A stretch of 64,000 nt of DNA from NCBI GenBank assembly GCA_019745415.1, contig JAIETF010000066.1, forward strand, positions 1-64,000. Direction: 5' to 3'. The notes below the pieces were generated by a model that had not been told where the DNA came from, did no database searches, and was given only the letters and a program-made list of their open reading frames with translations. The stretch comes from Candidatus Obscuribacterales bacterium (GTDB lineage Bacteria; Cyanobacteriota; Vampirovibrionia; Obscuribacterales; Obscuribacteraceae). A program made the translations under genes and the position numbers. The first letter of the stretch is position 1, and every line of letters begins with the position of its first letter. This document shows positions 42,625 to 50,863 of the stretch, in pieces.

Positions 42625-45600
42625 TTAGGATAATTCTCTTTTTGTTTCTTGCACGATGAAGCTGTTGATTTTGTCGCCAATCTGCAGGTCAGAGAACTTA
42701 TCGAAGCTCATACCGCATTCAAAGCCTTGCGCCACTTCTTTGGCATCGTCTTTGAAGCGTTTTAGGGTATCGAGTTTGCCTTCGTGGATAACCTGCCCAT
42801 TGCGTTCGATGCGAGCAATGGAACCACGCTGCACCTTACCGCTCAACACCATACAACCAGCGATCATCAGACCTTTGCCGACTTTGAATATCTGTCTGAC
42901 TTCGGCCTGACCTATTTGTACTTCTTCCTTGATCGGCTTGAGTAGACCTTGAATGGCGCTCGTAATATCATCGGTGATTTGATAGATGATGCTATAGGTT
43001 CTGACATCGACCCCGTTGGCTTCGGCAACACGGGCGCCGTTTTGGTCGGGCTGCACATTGAAGCCGACGATGATGGCATTGGAAGACGCCGCCAGGTTAA
43101 CGTCGTTTTCAGAGATGTCACCAGAGGCGGTGCGGAGTACACGGGTCTGGACTTCGCTTGAGCTGAGTTTGCGAATCGAGTCGGCAATGGCTTCGGCTGT
43201 ACCTTGTACGTCGGCCTTGACGATAATATTCAGCTCTTTCACTTCACCGCTTTCCAGCAAGTCGTGCAGTGATTCGAGGGTGACGTGGTGCTGAGGTCCT
43301 TTGGCTTCGCTCTGCTTGTGCAGTTCAGCCAGCATTTTGGCGCCTTGGGCATCGTCTACCACTTCAAAGCGGTCTCCAGCCAGAGGCACTTCATCTAATC
43401 CAAGCACTTCCACCGGCATAGAAGGTCCGGCGGCTTTCACCCTTTGACCACGGTCATCGAACAAGGCTCTAACGCGACCGCACTTGCTGCCGGCGACTAT
43501 AAAATCACCTTCGCGCAGAGTGCCGTTTTCTACCAAGGCTGTGGCAACGGCACCTTTACCTCGACTCAACTCGGCTTCGACAATGACGCCTTCAGCTGGC
43601 TTCTCAGGGTTGGCTTTTAATTCAAGAATGTCGGAAACCAGCAAGATCATCTCAAGCAGGTTGTCCAAGCCGATTCTCTTTTTGGCCGAAACTTCCACAG
43701 TAACTGTGTCGCCGCCATATTTTTCAGAAACCAGGTTGTGGTTCATCAGCTGGGTGAGCACACGTTCAGGATCAGCACCTGGTTTGTCGATTTTGTTGAC
43801 GGCAACTATGATCGGCACGCCGGCTGCCTTAGCGTGGTCGAGAGCTTCAACTGTTTGCGGCATGACTCCATCGTCTGCGGCGACCACCAAGATGGCTATG
43901 TCGGTCACCTTAGCGCCGCGGGCGCGCATGGCGGTGAAAGCTTCATGACCCGGTGTGTCCAAGAAGACAATCTGTCGCATGTGGCCTTCTTCATCGGGCA
44001 CTTCCACGTGATAGGCGCCGATATGCTGAGTGATGCCTCCATGTTCAGAGTCTGTAAGGTTGAACTTAGTTTGTCTGATGGCATCGAGCAAGCTTGTCTT
44101 ACCGTGGTCGACGTGACCCATGATTGTGACCACCGGCGGTCTGGTGACCAGGTTGGCTTTGTCTTCTTCCGAAAGCTCAACTAGTTTTTCTTCTTTCGCT
44201 TCTTGCACTTCTTCAGAAAGTACTTCGTACTCCATCTCAATTGCCAGTTCGCGAGCCAGCTCTAGTTCAACCATCTGGTTGACGGTGCGCATCACGCCTT
44301 TCATGAAGAGGCGTTTGATGATTTCGGTCTCTGCTACAGCCATCTTGCCGGCTAGTTCTTGCACGGTAACTGAAGTGTTGAGAACGATAGACTTTGGCAC
44401 TTCCACAACAGCAGCGGCCGGTCTAACTTTCTCTTCTTTCTTTTGCCCGTGACGATCGGCAGCGCCCGGTCTGTGCGACTTGGGCGGGCGAGGCGGGGTG
44501 GCGCGCATAGAGGGCGCGGCAATTCTTATCGGTACCGATGGGGTCATGGGTCTGACTGCTTGACCTTTCAAATCTGCGAGTTCGTCTTCCACGTCTTCTT
44601 CAACAAAATCGACGCGTTTTTTGCTGTGACGATTGTCTGGTTTGTCTTCTTCTTTCTTGTCGCGAGAGCGATCTTTATCTTTCGACTTAGGAACTTCTTG
44701 CTCTTTGGCGGCAGGTTTGATTTCTTCCTCCACTTTTTTAGTTTTAGGAGGTTGATCTAGCTTACGAATAACACGGGGCGCATATTTAGAACCGTCCGAC
44801 CATTCGTCTCCGGTGGCTCTAATAATGGGCTCCATTTCTTCAAAGGGAGTATCGGCAGTGCTCTCTTTTCTCTTTTCTTCTTCTCTTGAAAGAGGTTGAT
44901 TGCTCTGCCTGGCTTCTGGTCTGAGCGGCGCCGCTTGTCTGTTTAGCACTTCGCCGCCTCTGTTTTGCTGACCATGTGTCGCTTGTGCGCCAGGTTGCGC
45001 TTGAGTTTGACCTTGAATATTCTTCTGGCTAGGTGCAACGCCTGTGACACCAGGCTTCGCTTGGGCTTCAATAGGTTTGCTCGGTGCGGCTTGACTCTCG
45101 CCGGCAACGGGCTGTTCGCTTTCGGAAGCCGGTTGAGCTTGTCCTGCTGCAGTGCCGCTGGGCGCTTGCGCTTGGCTGGCTTGACTTGCTTGTGCTGTTT
45201 GAGCTGATTGTGCTGGTTCGCTTGCGGCGCTTGCTTGTGGCGCTTGGCTGGGTTGGGCTTCTGTCGAAGCTGCCGGTTCGATTGTTTCTGGTTCGGCTGG
45301 CGGTTCAACTGGGGTCTCAGCCGGGCGATCTGGACGATAGCGGGATAGTACACGGGGCTTGACTACCGGGGCTGGCTCCGGCGGCGGTAAAATCTTGCTG
45401 GCTTTGGCGGCGCCGGCTGCCGGTTTTTCTTGGGGTTTGCCTGCTTTGGCGGTCTTTTTCTCTTCGCCGCCTTTCTTCTTCTTGTCGATGGCGGCAATGA
45501 GCTGCCCTACCGCATGCTTGTCGATAGTGCTTGAATGGCTCTTGATGTCGTAGCCCAGTTCGCGCAAAGTCGTGATGATATCCTGGTTTGCCAGATTCAT

Positions 45601-45639
45601 CTTGCGTGCCAACTCGTAGATTCGAACTCTATCGTCCAT
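42625..45639 (-). CDS. infB: Translation initiation factor IF-2
   Basis: 1004 residues. It delivers fMet-tRNA to the 30S subunit. An IF2N helix domain (IYELARKMNLANQDIITTLRELGYDIKSH) begins the protein, followed by a long Ala/Gln/Pro/Ser- and Lys-rich linker (about 55-400) with SQASQAQ-type runs. A second IF2N-like segment follows (VQELAGKMAVAETEIIKRLFMKGVM). The GTPase domain has TIMGHVDHGKTSLLDAIR, DTPGHEAFTAMRARGA and VNKIDKPGAD, and domains II-IV end with FECGMSFDKFSDLQIGD. Its ATG abuts the ylxR stop (TGAATG). Confidence 0.98.
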   Translation of the reverse strand: MDDRVRIYELARKMNLANQDIITTLRELGYDIKSHSSTIDKHAVGQLIAAIDKKKKGGEEKKTAKAGKPQEKPAAGAAKASKILPPPEPAPVVKPRVLSRYRPDRPAETPVEPPAEPETIEPAASTEAQPSQAPQASAASEPAQSAQTAQASQASQAQAPSGTAAGQAQPASESEQPVAGESQAAPSKPIEAQAKPGVTGVAPSQKNIQGQTQAQPGAQATHGQQNRGGEVLNRQAAPLRPEARQSNQPLSREEEKRKESTADTPFEEMEPIIRATGDEWSDGSKYAPRVIRKLDQPPKTKKVEEEIKPAAKEQEVPKSKDKDRSRDKKEEDKPDNRHSKKRVDFVEEDVEDELADLKGQAVRPMTPSVPIRIAAPSMRATPPRPPKSHRPGAADRHGQKKEEKVRPAAAVVEVPKSIVLNTSVTVQELAGKMAVAETEIIKRLFMKGVMRTVNQMVELELARELAIEMEYEVLSEEVQEAKEEKLVELSEEDKANLVTRPPVVTIMGHVDHGKTSLLDAIRQTKFNLTDSEHGGITQHIGAYHVEVPDEEGHMRQIVFLDTPGHEAFTAMRARGAKVTDIAILVVAADDGVMPQTVEALDHAKAAGVPIIVAVNKIDKPGADPERVLTQLMNHNLVSEKYGGDTVTVEVSAKKRIGLDNLLEMILLVSDILELKANPEKPAEGVIVEAELSRGKGAVATALVENGTLREGDFIVAGSKCGRVRALFDDRGQRVKAAGPSMPVEVLGLDEVPLAGDRFEVVDDAQGAKMLAELHKQSEAKGPQHHVTLESLHDLLESGEVKELNIIVKADVQGTAEAIADSIRKLSSSEVQTRVLRTASGDISENDVNLAASSNAIIVGFNVQPDQNGARVAEANGVDVRTYSIIYQITDDITSAIQGLLKPIKEEVQIGQAEVRQIFKVGKGLMIAGCMVLSGKVQRGSIARIERNGQVIHEGKLDTLKRFKDDAKEVAQGFECGMSFDKFSDLQIGDKINSFIVQETKRELS

Positions 45640-46026
45640 TCAGTCCTCTCCGTATCCTTCAGTATTTTGGCACGTTTTTGCCCTATTTGAGCACTCAAAC
45701 CGCAGCGCCTCGATAAGTTGTGCTTCAAGCGGCCAGGTTAGCCGCCTGTGCCCGCTCACGCCCTTTTTTTTGCGGCCTTCAATGGCGGCCTTCAACTTTG
45801 TAGTGTTTATCACGCTTTCAAAGCATTTCTCTTGCGGGCAGAAATAAGCTGAGCGGCCGAGCAAATGGCTCGACCGCTCTTCCTGTGTGCCTTTCTTGAT
45901 GTTAAGAGCTAAGGCTCCTGTTCTGAAATCAAACGTTACACGCACAAGCTCTTCCCTCGGCTTGACCTGTCGGCAAGCAACGCACAATCTGAGATTCTGA
46001 GACTTGTGGGTTTCGTTTCTTTTCAA
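45640..46026 (-). CDS. ylxR: YlxR/RnpM family RNA-binding protein
   Basis: 128 residues read from a TTG directly after the nusA stop (TAATTG). The DUF448 core is clear: RLCVACRQVKPREELVRVTFD, then LLGRSAYFCPQEKCFESVI and KLKAAIEGRKKKG. In Bacillus and relatives this protein binds RNase P RNA and can act on transcription. The C-terminal extension of about 35 residues (WPLEAQLIEALRFECSNRAK) is unusual. It sits between nusA and infB as in many bacteria, but without the L7Ae-like gene often found there. Confidence 0.9.
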   Translation of the reverse strand: MKRNETHKSQNLRLCVACRQVKPREELVRVTFDFRTGALALNIKKGTQEERSSHLLGRSAYFCPQEKCFESVINTTKLKAAIEGRKKKGVSGHRRLTWPLEAQLIEALRFECSNRAKTCQNTEGYGED

Positions 46027-47160
46027 TTAGCTGGTTAACTCGTCAAGGGCTTGGTTCATGCTGCGGAATGAGCCTCCGGCTTGGCTTTCCGACTTGATGT
46101 CGATTTTCCAGCCGGTGAGTTTGGCTGCCAGTCTGACGTTCTGACCGCCTCTGCCGATGGCTAGCGAAAGCTGATCGTCGGGAACGATCACTTCAGCTCT
46201 TCTGCCGCCGTTTTCTGGCGAATCGTCATAGAGCGCTACAGTGGTGATACGAGCCGGTGATAGCGAGTTGGAGATGTAATCGACCGGATCGGTAGAGTAA
46301 CGAATCACGTCGATTTTCTCGTTGCGCAGTTCGGCGACTACGTTTTGAATACGCACGCCTCTGGTACCGATACAGGCGCCGACCGGGTCGACATCGGCAT
46401 CTTCAGAGTGAACAGCAATCTTGGTACGATAGCCGGCTTCGCGGGCGATAGATTTGATTTCGACTGTACCGTCTTCAATTTCAGGCACATATAGTTCGAA
46501 AAGTTCGCGCACCAGTTCTTGGTGGGCTTGCGAAACGATTATCTGAGGCACCTTGCCGGTTTCGCGCAGTTCAAGCACATAAACCCTGACGCGGTTGCCA
46601 ACGCGATAGGTCTCGCCCGGCAGCTGTTCGCGGCTGGGCATGCAGCCTTCCACACGACCAAGGTTGACAATGACGTTGTTGCGCGAATTGCTGATTACTT
46701 CGATACGCTCGATTTGACCAGTGGTGCAGCTGCCTTTGCGGGCATCGAACTCTTTCTTGATTAAATCTTTTTCTGCTTCACGCAGACGCTGGGTGATGAG
46801 CTGCTTGGCTGTCTGGGCGGCAATACGACCAAATTCAGAAAAGTCGGCCGGTGTCACTTCGATTTCAAGCACTTCGCCGACTGTGACGTCGGGAATGAGA
46901 TCTTGGGCGTCTTTCAGTCCGATTTCGTGGTATTCGTTCGAAACTTTTTCCACAACTTCTTTGGGGGCGAAGATACCGATCTCGCCGGTTTCGGTATCAA
47001 AGATTGCTCTGACGCCATCGACATCGTGGTCCGGCACCTTCTTCTTGTAGGCTGCCACAATGGCGTCGCAAACGTAGGCAATAAACTCTTCCTGCGGAAT
47101 ATTTCTCTCTCTCTCCAGCTCCTCGGCTGCTTCGAGTAGTTGGCTGCCTATGTTTATCAC
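46027..47160 (-). CDS. nusA: Transcription termination/antitermination factor NusA
   Basis: 377 residues, without the C-terminal acidic repeats of the E. coli protein, as in Gram-positives and cyanobacteria. The order is an N-terminal RNA-polymerase-binding domain (1-125), an S1 domain with GQIERIEVISNSRNNVIVNLGRVEG, and KH1 and KH2 domains with GACIGTRGVRIQNVVAEL and LAIGRGGQNVRLAAKLTGWKIDI. The start is GTG with a near-perfect GGAGGTAAAA upstream. It is the second gene of the operon after rimP. Given the hairpin in the operon leader, NusA may regulate its own synthesis. Confidence 0.98.
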   Translation of the reverse strand: MINIGSQLLEAAEELERERNIPQEEFIAYVCDAIVAAYKKKVPDHDVDGVRAIFDTETGEIGIFAPKEVVEKVSNEYHEIGLKDAQDLIPDVTVGEVLEIEVTPADFSEFGRIAAQTAKQLITQRLREAEKDLIKKEFDARKGSCTTGQIERIEVISNSRNNVIVNLGRVEGCMPSREQLPGETYRVGNRVRVYVLELRETGKVPQIIVSQAHQELVRELFELYVPEIEDGTVEIKSIAREAGYRTKIAVHSEDADVDPVGACIGTRGVRIQNVVAELRNEKIDVIRYSTDPVDYISNSLSPARITTVALYDDSPENGGRRAEVIVPDDQLSLAIGRGGQNVRLAAKLTGWKIDIKSESQAGGSFRSMNQALDELTS

Positions 47161-47192
47161 TTTTACCTCCCAGCCCTTGGGGCCTTAGTTTG

Positions 47193-47837
47193 TTATTTGG
47201 TTGTATTGAGATCGACTGCTTCGTCGTCTCTGTGCTCTATTGCTGCTTTTGAAAGGTCAGCGTAGAGCTTGATCAGTGAAAGATTTTTGACCGCTGTGGT
47301 CAGTTCATTAACTGCCTCGACTGCAATCTTGGCTTTGGCTTTGCCTTTTGGTTGTTTGGCCTGGGGCGCGACCGGCAATTCTCTCAAGTCGTGCAGGGTT
47401 AATTTGGCGTCTTTGCCGCTTGCTTCGGCTTCGTAGGCGCCCAGCTTGGCTAAGAAGTGTTGACCAAAACCACCTTGGCCGACATCGCTCTTGGCTTTGA
47501 TTTCAACTGTATTGCCCTGGAAAATGCGAAATTCTCTTTCGGTCTTTAGCACTCGCTCAAGCCCCGGGCTTGCCACATCGAGCACATAAGAGCCGTGCAA
47601 AAGTGCCGGTAACTCTTTCATGTTCTCTAATCTGTTTTCCAGTTCGCGGCTTACTACTTCGCAGTCGGAAAGTCCGATGCGCCCGCCCGGCTTGTAAATT
47701 GTAATTTCTAAAATGGTCTTGCGTCCCTGCTGTCCAAAGTGCGCATCTACCAGGGTAAAGCCCAGCTCATTGGCGGTTGCTTCTGCTACTTCGGTGATTA
47801 ACTTGAGGGCTTGGTCGGGACTTTTGCTGTTTGGCAT
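47193..47837 (-). CDS. rimP: Ribosome maturation factor RimP
   Basis: 214 residues, somewhat longer than the usual 150-180. It assists 30S assembly. The N-terminal domain shows ANELGFTLVDAHFGQQGRKTILEITIYKPGGRIGLSDCEVVSRELENRL, followed by SYVLDVASPGLERVLKTEREFRIFQG typical of the family. The last about 50 residues (KQPKGKAKAKIAVEAVNELTTAVKNLSLIKLYADLSKA) form an extra Lys/Ala-rich extension. It is the first gene of the rimP-nusA-ylxR-infB-rbfA-truB operon and is preceded by a leader with an intrinsic terminator. Confidence 0.93.
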   Translation of the reverse strand: MPNSKSPDQALKLITEVAEATANELGFTLVDAHFGQQGRKTILEITIYKPGGRIGLSDCEVVSRELENRLENMKELPALLHGSYVLDVASPGLERVLKTEREFRIFQGNTVEIKAKSDVGQGGFGQHFLAKLGAYEAEASGKDAKLTLHDLRELPVAPQAKQPKGKAKAKIAVEAVNELTTAVKNLSLIKLYADLSKAAIEHRDDEAVDLNTTK

Positions 47838-47870
47838 CTAAATAAATTGCAAATTGGGTTATCAGTAAAC

Positions 47871-47905
47871 AAAAAAATGCCGTAGGCTAAGCTCTAGCCT
47901 ACGAC
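47871..47905 (-). terminator. Leader terminator/attenuator of the rimP-nusA-infB operon
   Basis: On the minus strand CGTAGGCTA pairs perfectly with TAGCCTACG (plus-strand 47881-47889 and 47895-47903, five-base loop). The stem can be extended by a G-U and a G-C pair, and GCA then seven T follow immediately (47877-47871). It lies 34 bases upstream of the rimP start, with no minus-strand gene in front of it to terminate. It is therefore a leader element. B. subtilis NusA autoregulates through such a leader terminator, which is the basis for suggesting the same here. Confidence 0.8.
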
Positions 47906-47923
47906 TGAATTCCTTAACGCGGC

Positions 47924-47932
47924 ATAATAGCA
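47924..47932 (-). promoter_or_regulatory. Extended -10 promoter for rimP operon
   Basis: Minus-strand TGCTATTAT, an extended -10 motif, about 90 bases before the rimP start. The -35 is weak (CAAATT at 17 bases; a TTGACC sits only 13 bases away). The transcript would begin near 47916 and include the leader hairpin. Confidence 0.5.
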
Positions 47933-47940
47933 CAGTTGTA

Positions 47941-47968
47941 TTGGTCAATTTGAGAAATGACTTTTAAT
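47941..47968 (+). promoter_or_regulatory. Promoter of ybeY
   Basis: TTGGTC (47941-47946), a 16-base spacer and TTTAAT (47963-47968), directly upstream of TAAGGA (47981-47986) and the TTG start at 47995. It is divergent from, and close to, the rimP promoter. Confidence 0.4.
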
Positions 47969-47994
47969 TGTCGGTTTAATTAAGGATTCGTCAT

Positions 47995-48471
47995 TTGGAT
48001 ATTTATTTTCATAACAGGCAAAGACGCTATAGCGTCGACATGGCTGAATTTGAGGCAGACTGCCGCGCTGTGGCGGAAGCTCTGACTAGCTTATTCGGCT
48101 CCGATAAGAAAAGACGGGGCGAACATGAGGCTCTCTGCCAAGGCGAGCTGTCTTGTGTGCTGGTCTCTAATCGGCGCATTGCCGAGCTGAACGGTCTTTA
48201 TAGAGGTATAGACAAAGCCACCGACGTGCTCAGTTTTTCTCTGGAAATGAAAGATGAAGAAGGTTGGCAGCTGGGCGAACTCTATATAAGTGTTGAAAGG
48301 GCAGCCGCCCAAGCAGAAGAATATGGACATTCTTTGCGGCGTGAGATGGCTTTCTTGTTTGCTCATGGTCTTTTGCATATTTTGGGCTTCGACCACGAGA
48401 CCCCGGCCCAGGAAAAGGTAATGTTTGGTTACCAAAACAAAATATTAGATGAGGTCGGCATTAAAAGATGA
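47995..48471 (+). CDS. ybeY: Endoribonuclease YbeY (rRNA maturation factor)
   Basis: 158 residues from a TTG with TAAGGA eight bases upstream. It is a metal-dependent RNase for 16S rRNA 3'-end maturation and ribosome quality control. The zinc-binding signature HGLLHILGFDHE is intact, preceded by RIAELNGLYRGIDKATDVLSFSLE and LGELYISVERAAAQAEEYGHSLRREMAFLFAHG. The gene is divergent from the rimP operon and 65 bases upstream of dgkA, with which it is commonly paired. Confidence 0.96.
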   Translation: MDIYFHNRQRRYSVDMAEFEADCRAVAEALTSLFGSDKKRRGEHEALCQGELSCVLVSNRRIAELNGLYRGIDKATDVLSFSLEMKDEEGWQLGELYISVERAAAQAEEYGHSLRREMAFLFAHGLLHILGFDHETPAQEKVMFGYQNKILDEVGIKR

Positions 48472-48536
48472 AGGTTGTCAAGTAAAATGCCTATGGGAGC
48501 TTTAGACCTTTAGACTCTAATAGGTAGAATCAGCCG

Positions 48537-49109
48537 GTGACACTGGAAAAGAACAAGAGTGAAATTGGCTCGACCGAGCCTGGTTCTAGAGAACCAGGTC
48601 TTGCACCGCCCGCCGACGCTGAAGTTATCGGTGCGCAGCCGGGCAAGAACGATGCAATTGAGAAATGTGACTCTGCCGGTAAGGCACTTGATTCTCAGTC
48701 GCCGGTTCTGATTTCACTTGATGATTGGAACCATAAGTGCAGCCGCTCCGGCTCAGTTTTTGAATCTTTCTATCATGCTTTCAACGGCGTGAAAGTAGCT
48801 CTGGCTCAGCGCAATTTGCGCATTCATTTTTGCGCTATACCGGTGGTGCTTGCCCTGGCTTGGTTTTTGCAGGTGGAAGCCTGGGGCTATGCCCTGCTGA
48901 TCTTTTCTATTGGGCTGGTTATAGTTTCTGAGTTTCTTAATACCGCCATTGAGCACATGGTGGACATTCAAGCCAACTATCGCTACCACCTCAGCGCGCG
49001 CTATGCCAAAGATACTGCTGCTGCTGCCGTTATGTTTTCGGCCTTGACGGCTGTGGCGGTGTCGGCTTTCGTATTTGGTCCGAAGCTTTGGCAATTGTTG
49101 TCTCGATAA
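48537..49109 (+). CDS. dgkA: Diacylglycerol/undecaprenol kinase
   Basis: 190 residues from a GTG. The membrane-embedded kinase core occupies the last about 115 residues: SFYHAFNGVKVALAQRNLRIHF, two to three hydrophobic helices, VSEFLNTAIEHMVDI with the conserved Glu/Asn pattern, and SARYAKDTAAAAVMFSAL. The first about 70 residues are an unusual polar extension (EIGSTEPGSREPGLAPPADAE) that is probably disordered. It recycles undecaprenol or diacylglycerol at the membrane. It is paired with ybeY on the same strand. Confidence 0.9.
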   Translation: MTLEKNKSEIGSTEPGSREPGLAPPADAEVIGAQPGKNDAIEKCDSAGKALDSQSPVLISLDDWNHKCSRSGSVFESFYHAFNGVKVALAQRNLRIHFCAIPVVLALAWFLQVEAWGYALLIFSIGLVIVSEFLNTAIEHMVDIQANYRYHLSARYAKDTAAAAVMFSALTAVAVSAFVFGPKLWQLLSR

Positions 49110-49249
49110 CACTTTCTAGATTTGACCGCTGTAATCATCGGCGGTGGGAATTTTCCCATTGACTGGGCATGGTGCAGAGGTGTTTGATAGATGCATAAGG
49201 CAGCTCAAAGCACAGGCGGTGCTTTGTAATAGTTGGAGAACCCCCCAAG

Positions 49250-50074
49250 ATGACATGGAAAGAATCCCGAGTTCGCGACCATAGCCCCGTGGACAACTTT
49301 GAGACCCATCGGTCTGATCTGCCGCCAGTAGTCGATATGGCTGATAGAAACGTCAACTGCCAGCGCGATAGAGCTTGCAATAACGGCAATGACCGCAATC
49401 GCGACGTTGAAATTTATAGCCGCAATTCTGACGGTCGCCCGATCATTATCCACGCACAGAATGTTTTCCTGGGCGGTGATCAAGGTTATATGGGGCGAGG
49501 TCCCAATTGCTTTGCCGCTAACGAGGCTGCTTTTGCATCGCAAGAAAGAGCTTATTTGAGATCAAGACAGCGCATGCAGTTTGAGAGAGACTATGGTAAC
49601 TACGTAGAGCCAAGAGGCTGCTTCAATACTGGCCGCGGTGACGATGGTCGTATTTATCGCCCAGTTTATGGCGATCGTGATGACACCTATTACAGCGGTG
49701 ACTATGGTCATAGACCCCGCCGCAACGGCTTTAGAGATTTCATGGAAGATTATGTAGCTCCTGTGCTGAGAGCAGGCATCGGTGTGGCTGCCATCAAAAA
49801 TCTTTGGGACGGCAGAGGCGCTGCAATATTTGGCGCCGGCGGCTGGAACGGCGGTTGGAACGGCGGCTGGGGTAACAACGGCTGGGACAATGGCTGGGCT
49901 AACAACGGTTGGGGCAATACCTGGAATAGCGGCTGGAATAATGGTTATTACAGCCATGATAACGGCTATTATCAGCAGGGTAACTGGTGGAATCGATCCC
50001 AGTTCAGACCAGCGCCGCATTGGAGAGGCGGTAACCGCAACAACATAAGTATCTTCGCCAATCTGGGATTTTAG
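49250..50074 (+). CDS. Trp/Gly/Asn-rich repetitive protein of unknown function
   Basis: 274 residues without signal peptide. The first half is highly polar (Arg, Asp, Asn: RNVNCQRDRACNNGNDRNRDVEIYSRNSDG). A short conserved-looking segment FRDFMEDYVAPVLRAGIGVAAIKNLWDGRG lies at about 155-185. The tail consists of WNGGWGNN-like units with about ten Trp residues, then Tyr/His/Asn-rich sequence. Low-complexity aromatic/Gly sequence of this kind often mediates self-association or adhesion, but this is a guess. The ATG at 49250 has GGAG upstream at slightly long spacing. No family is recognised. Confidence 0.7.
   Translation: MTWKESRVRDHSPVDNFETHRSDLPPVVDMADRNVNCQRDRACNNGNDRNRDVEIYSRNSDGRPIIIHAQNVFLGGDQGYMGRGPNCFAANEAAFASQERAYLRSRQRMQFERDYGNYVEPRGCFNTGRGDDGRIYRPVYGDRDDTYYSGDYGHRPRRNGFRDFMEDYVAPVLRAGIGVAAIKNLWDGRGAAIFGAGGWNGGWNGGWGNNGWDNGWANNGWGNTWNSGWNNGYYSHDNGYYQQGNWWNRSQFRPAPHWRGGNRNNISIFANLGF
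49842..49950 (+). repeat. GGCTGG-type short repeats (Gly-Trp-Asn coding)
   Basis: Irregular 12-15-base units with a GGCTGG(A/G) core recur through this stretch, encoding Gly-Trp-Asn/Gly runs in the C-terminal half of the repetitive protein. Confidence 0.7.
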
Positions 50075-50089
50075 TTAGATAAAATCTCT

Positions 50090-50863
50090 TCAGATAAAAT
50101 CTCTAAGATAATAAATGTGGCTTTCTTCGACTTCGAAGGAAGCCACTTCTACTTGAAAGTACTCTTTCAGATTGGCCGATGTAAAGACAGTTTGCAAGTC
50201 TCCCTGCAGAAGCTTCTCATTTTTAATAAGCAAGACTTGGTCGGCTAGCCGGGCGGCAAAGTTGAGGTCGTGCAAGACTATGCCAATCGCTAGTCCGCAT
50301 GATTCTTTCATAGACTTTAGATGTTGCAATATTTCCACTTGGTGGTGAAAATCAAGCCCGGTGGTTGGTTCATCTAAGAGTAGAAGGGACGGCGCCTGAT
50401 TGAGGGCCATGGCAATAATAGCTCGCTGTCTCTCGCCGCCCGACAGTTCGTTGAGATATTTGTTTTTCAGTGAGGTGAGCTCAAGTCTTTGTAAGATGCT
50501 TTCGGTTTGGGCTAATTCGGTCTCCTTTAGTTTGGATTGCCACCATTTTTGGTGCGGGTTGCGACCAAGAGTTACCAGGTCGAAAACTTTCAATTCATCG
50601 GGCAACTGCATGCTCTGCGGCACACAGGCTACTTGGGAGGCGAAGTCGCGTGCCGACATTTGCCAGATATCTTGCCCGTTTAACTCAATAGTGCCTCTCT
50701 GCGGCTTTTTCAGCCTAGCCAGGGCTCTTATTAAGGTTGACTTGCCGCAGCCGTTCGGGCCCATAATCGCCGTGATGCGACCAGATTCAAGGCAGAGATC
50801 GAGGTCTTTGAAAAGTGGCTGGCCAAAGCCTAAGCTCAAAGATTTGGTCTGCAGCTTAATCAT
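50090..50863 (-). CDS. ABC transporter ATPase, iron-siderophore/cobalamin type
   Basis: 257 residues. Walker A IMGPNGCGKSTLIRALARL, Q-loop VACVPQSMQLP, signature LNELSGGERQRAIIAMAL, Walker B LLLLDEPTTGLD and H-loop VLHDLNFAARLADQVLLI are all intact, in the pattern of FecE/BtuD/FhuC. Its start overlaps the end of the permease gene by eight bases. With it, the gene makes an importer for an iron chelate, haem or B12. The substrate-binding protein and any outer-membrane receptor are not in the window. Confidence 0.94.
   Translation of the reverse strand: MIKLQTKSLSLGFGQPLFKDLDLCLESGRITAIMGPNGCGKSTLIRALARLKKPQRGTIELNGQDIWQMSARDFASQVACVPQSMQLPDELKVFDLVTLGRNPHQKWWQSKLKETELAQTESILQRLELTSLKNKYLNELSGGERQRAIIAMALNQAPSLLLLDEPTTGLDFHHQVEILQHLKSMKESCGLAIGIVLHDLNFAARLADQVLLIKNEKLLQGDLQTVFTSANLKEYFQVEVASFEVEESHIYYLRDFI

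Noticed and set aside
43484..44452. Plus-strand ORFs opposite infB
   Set aside because: Shadows of a highly conserved GTPase coding sequence.
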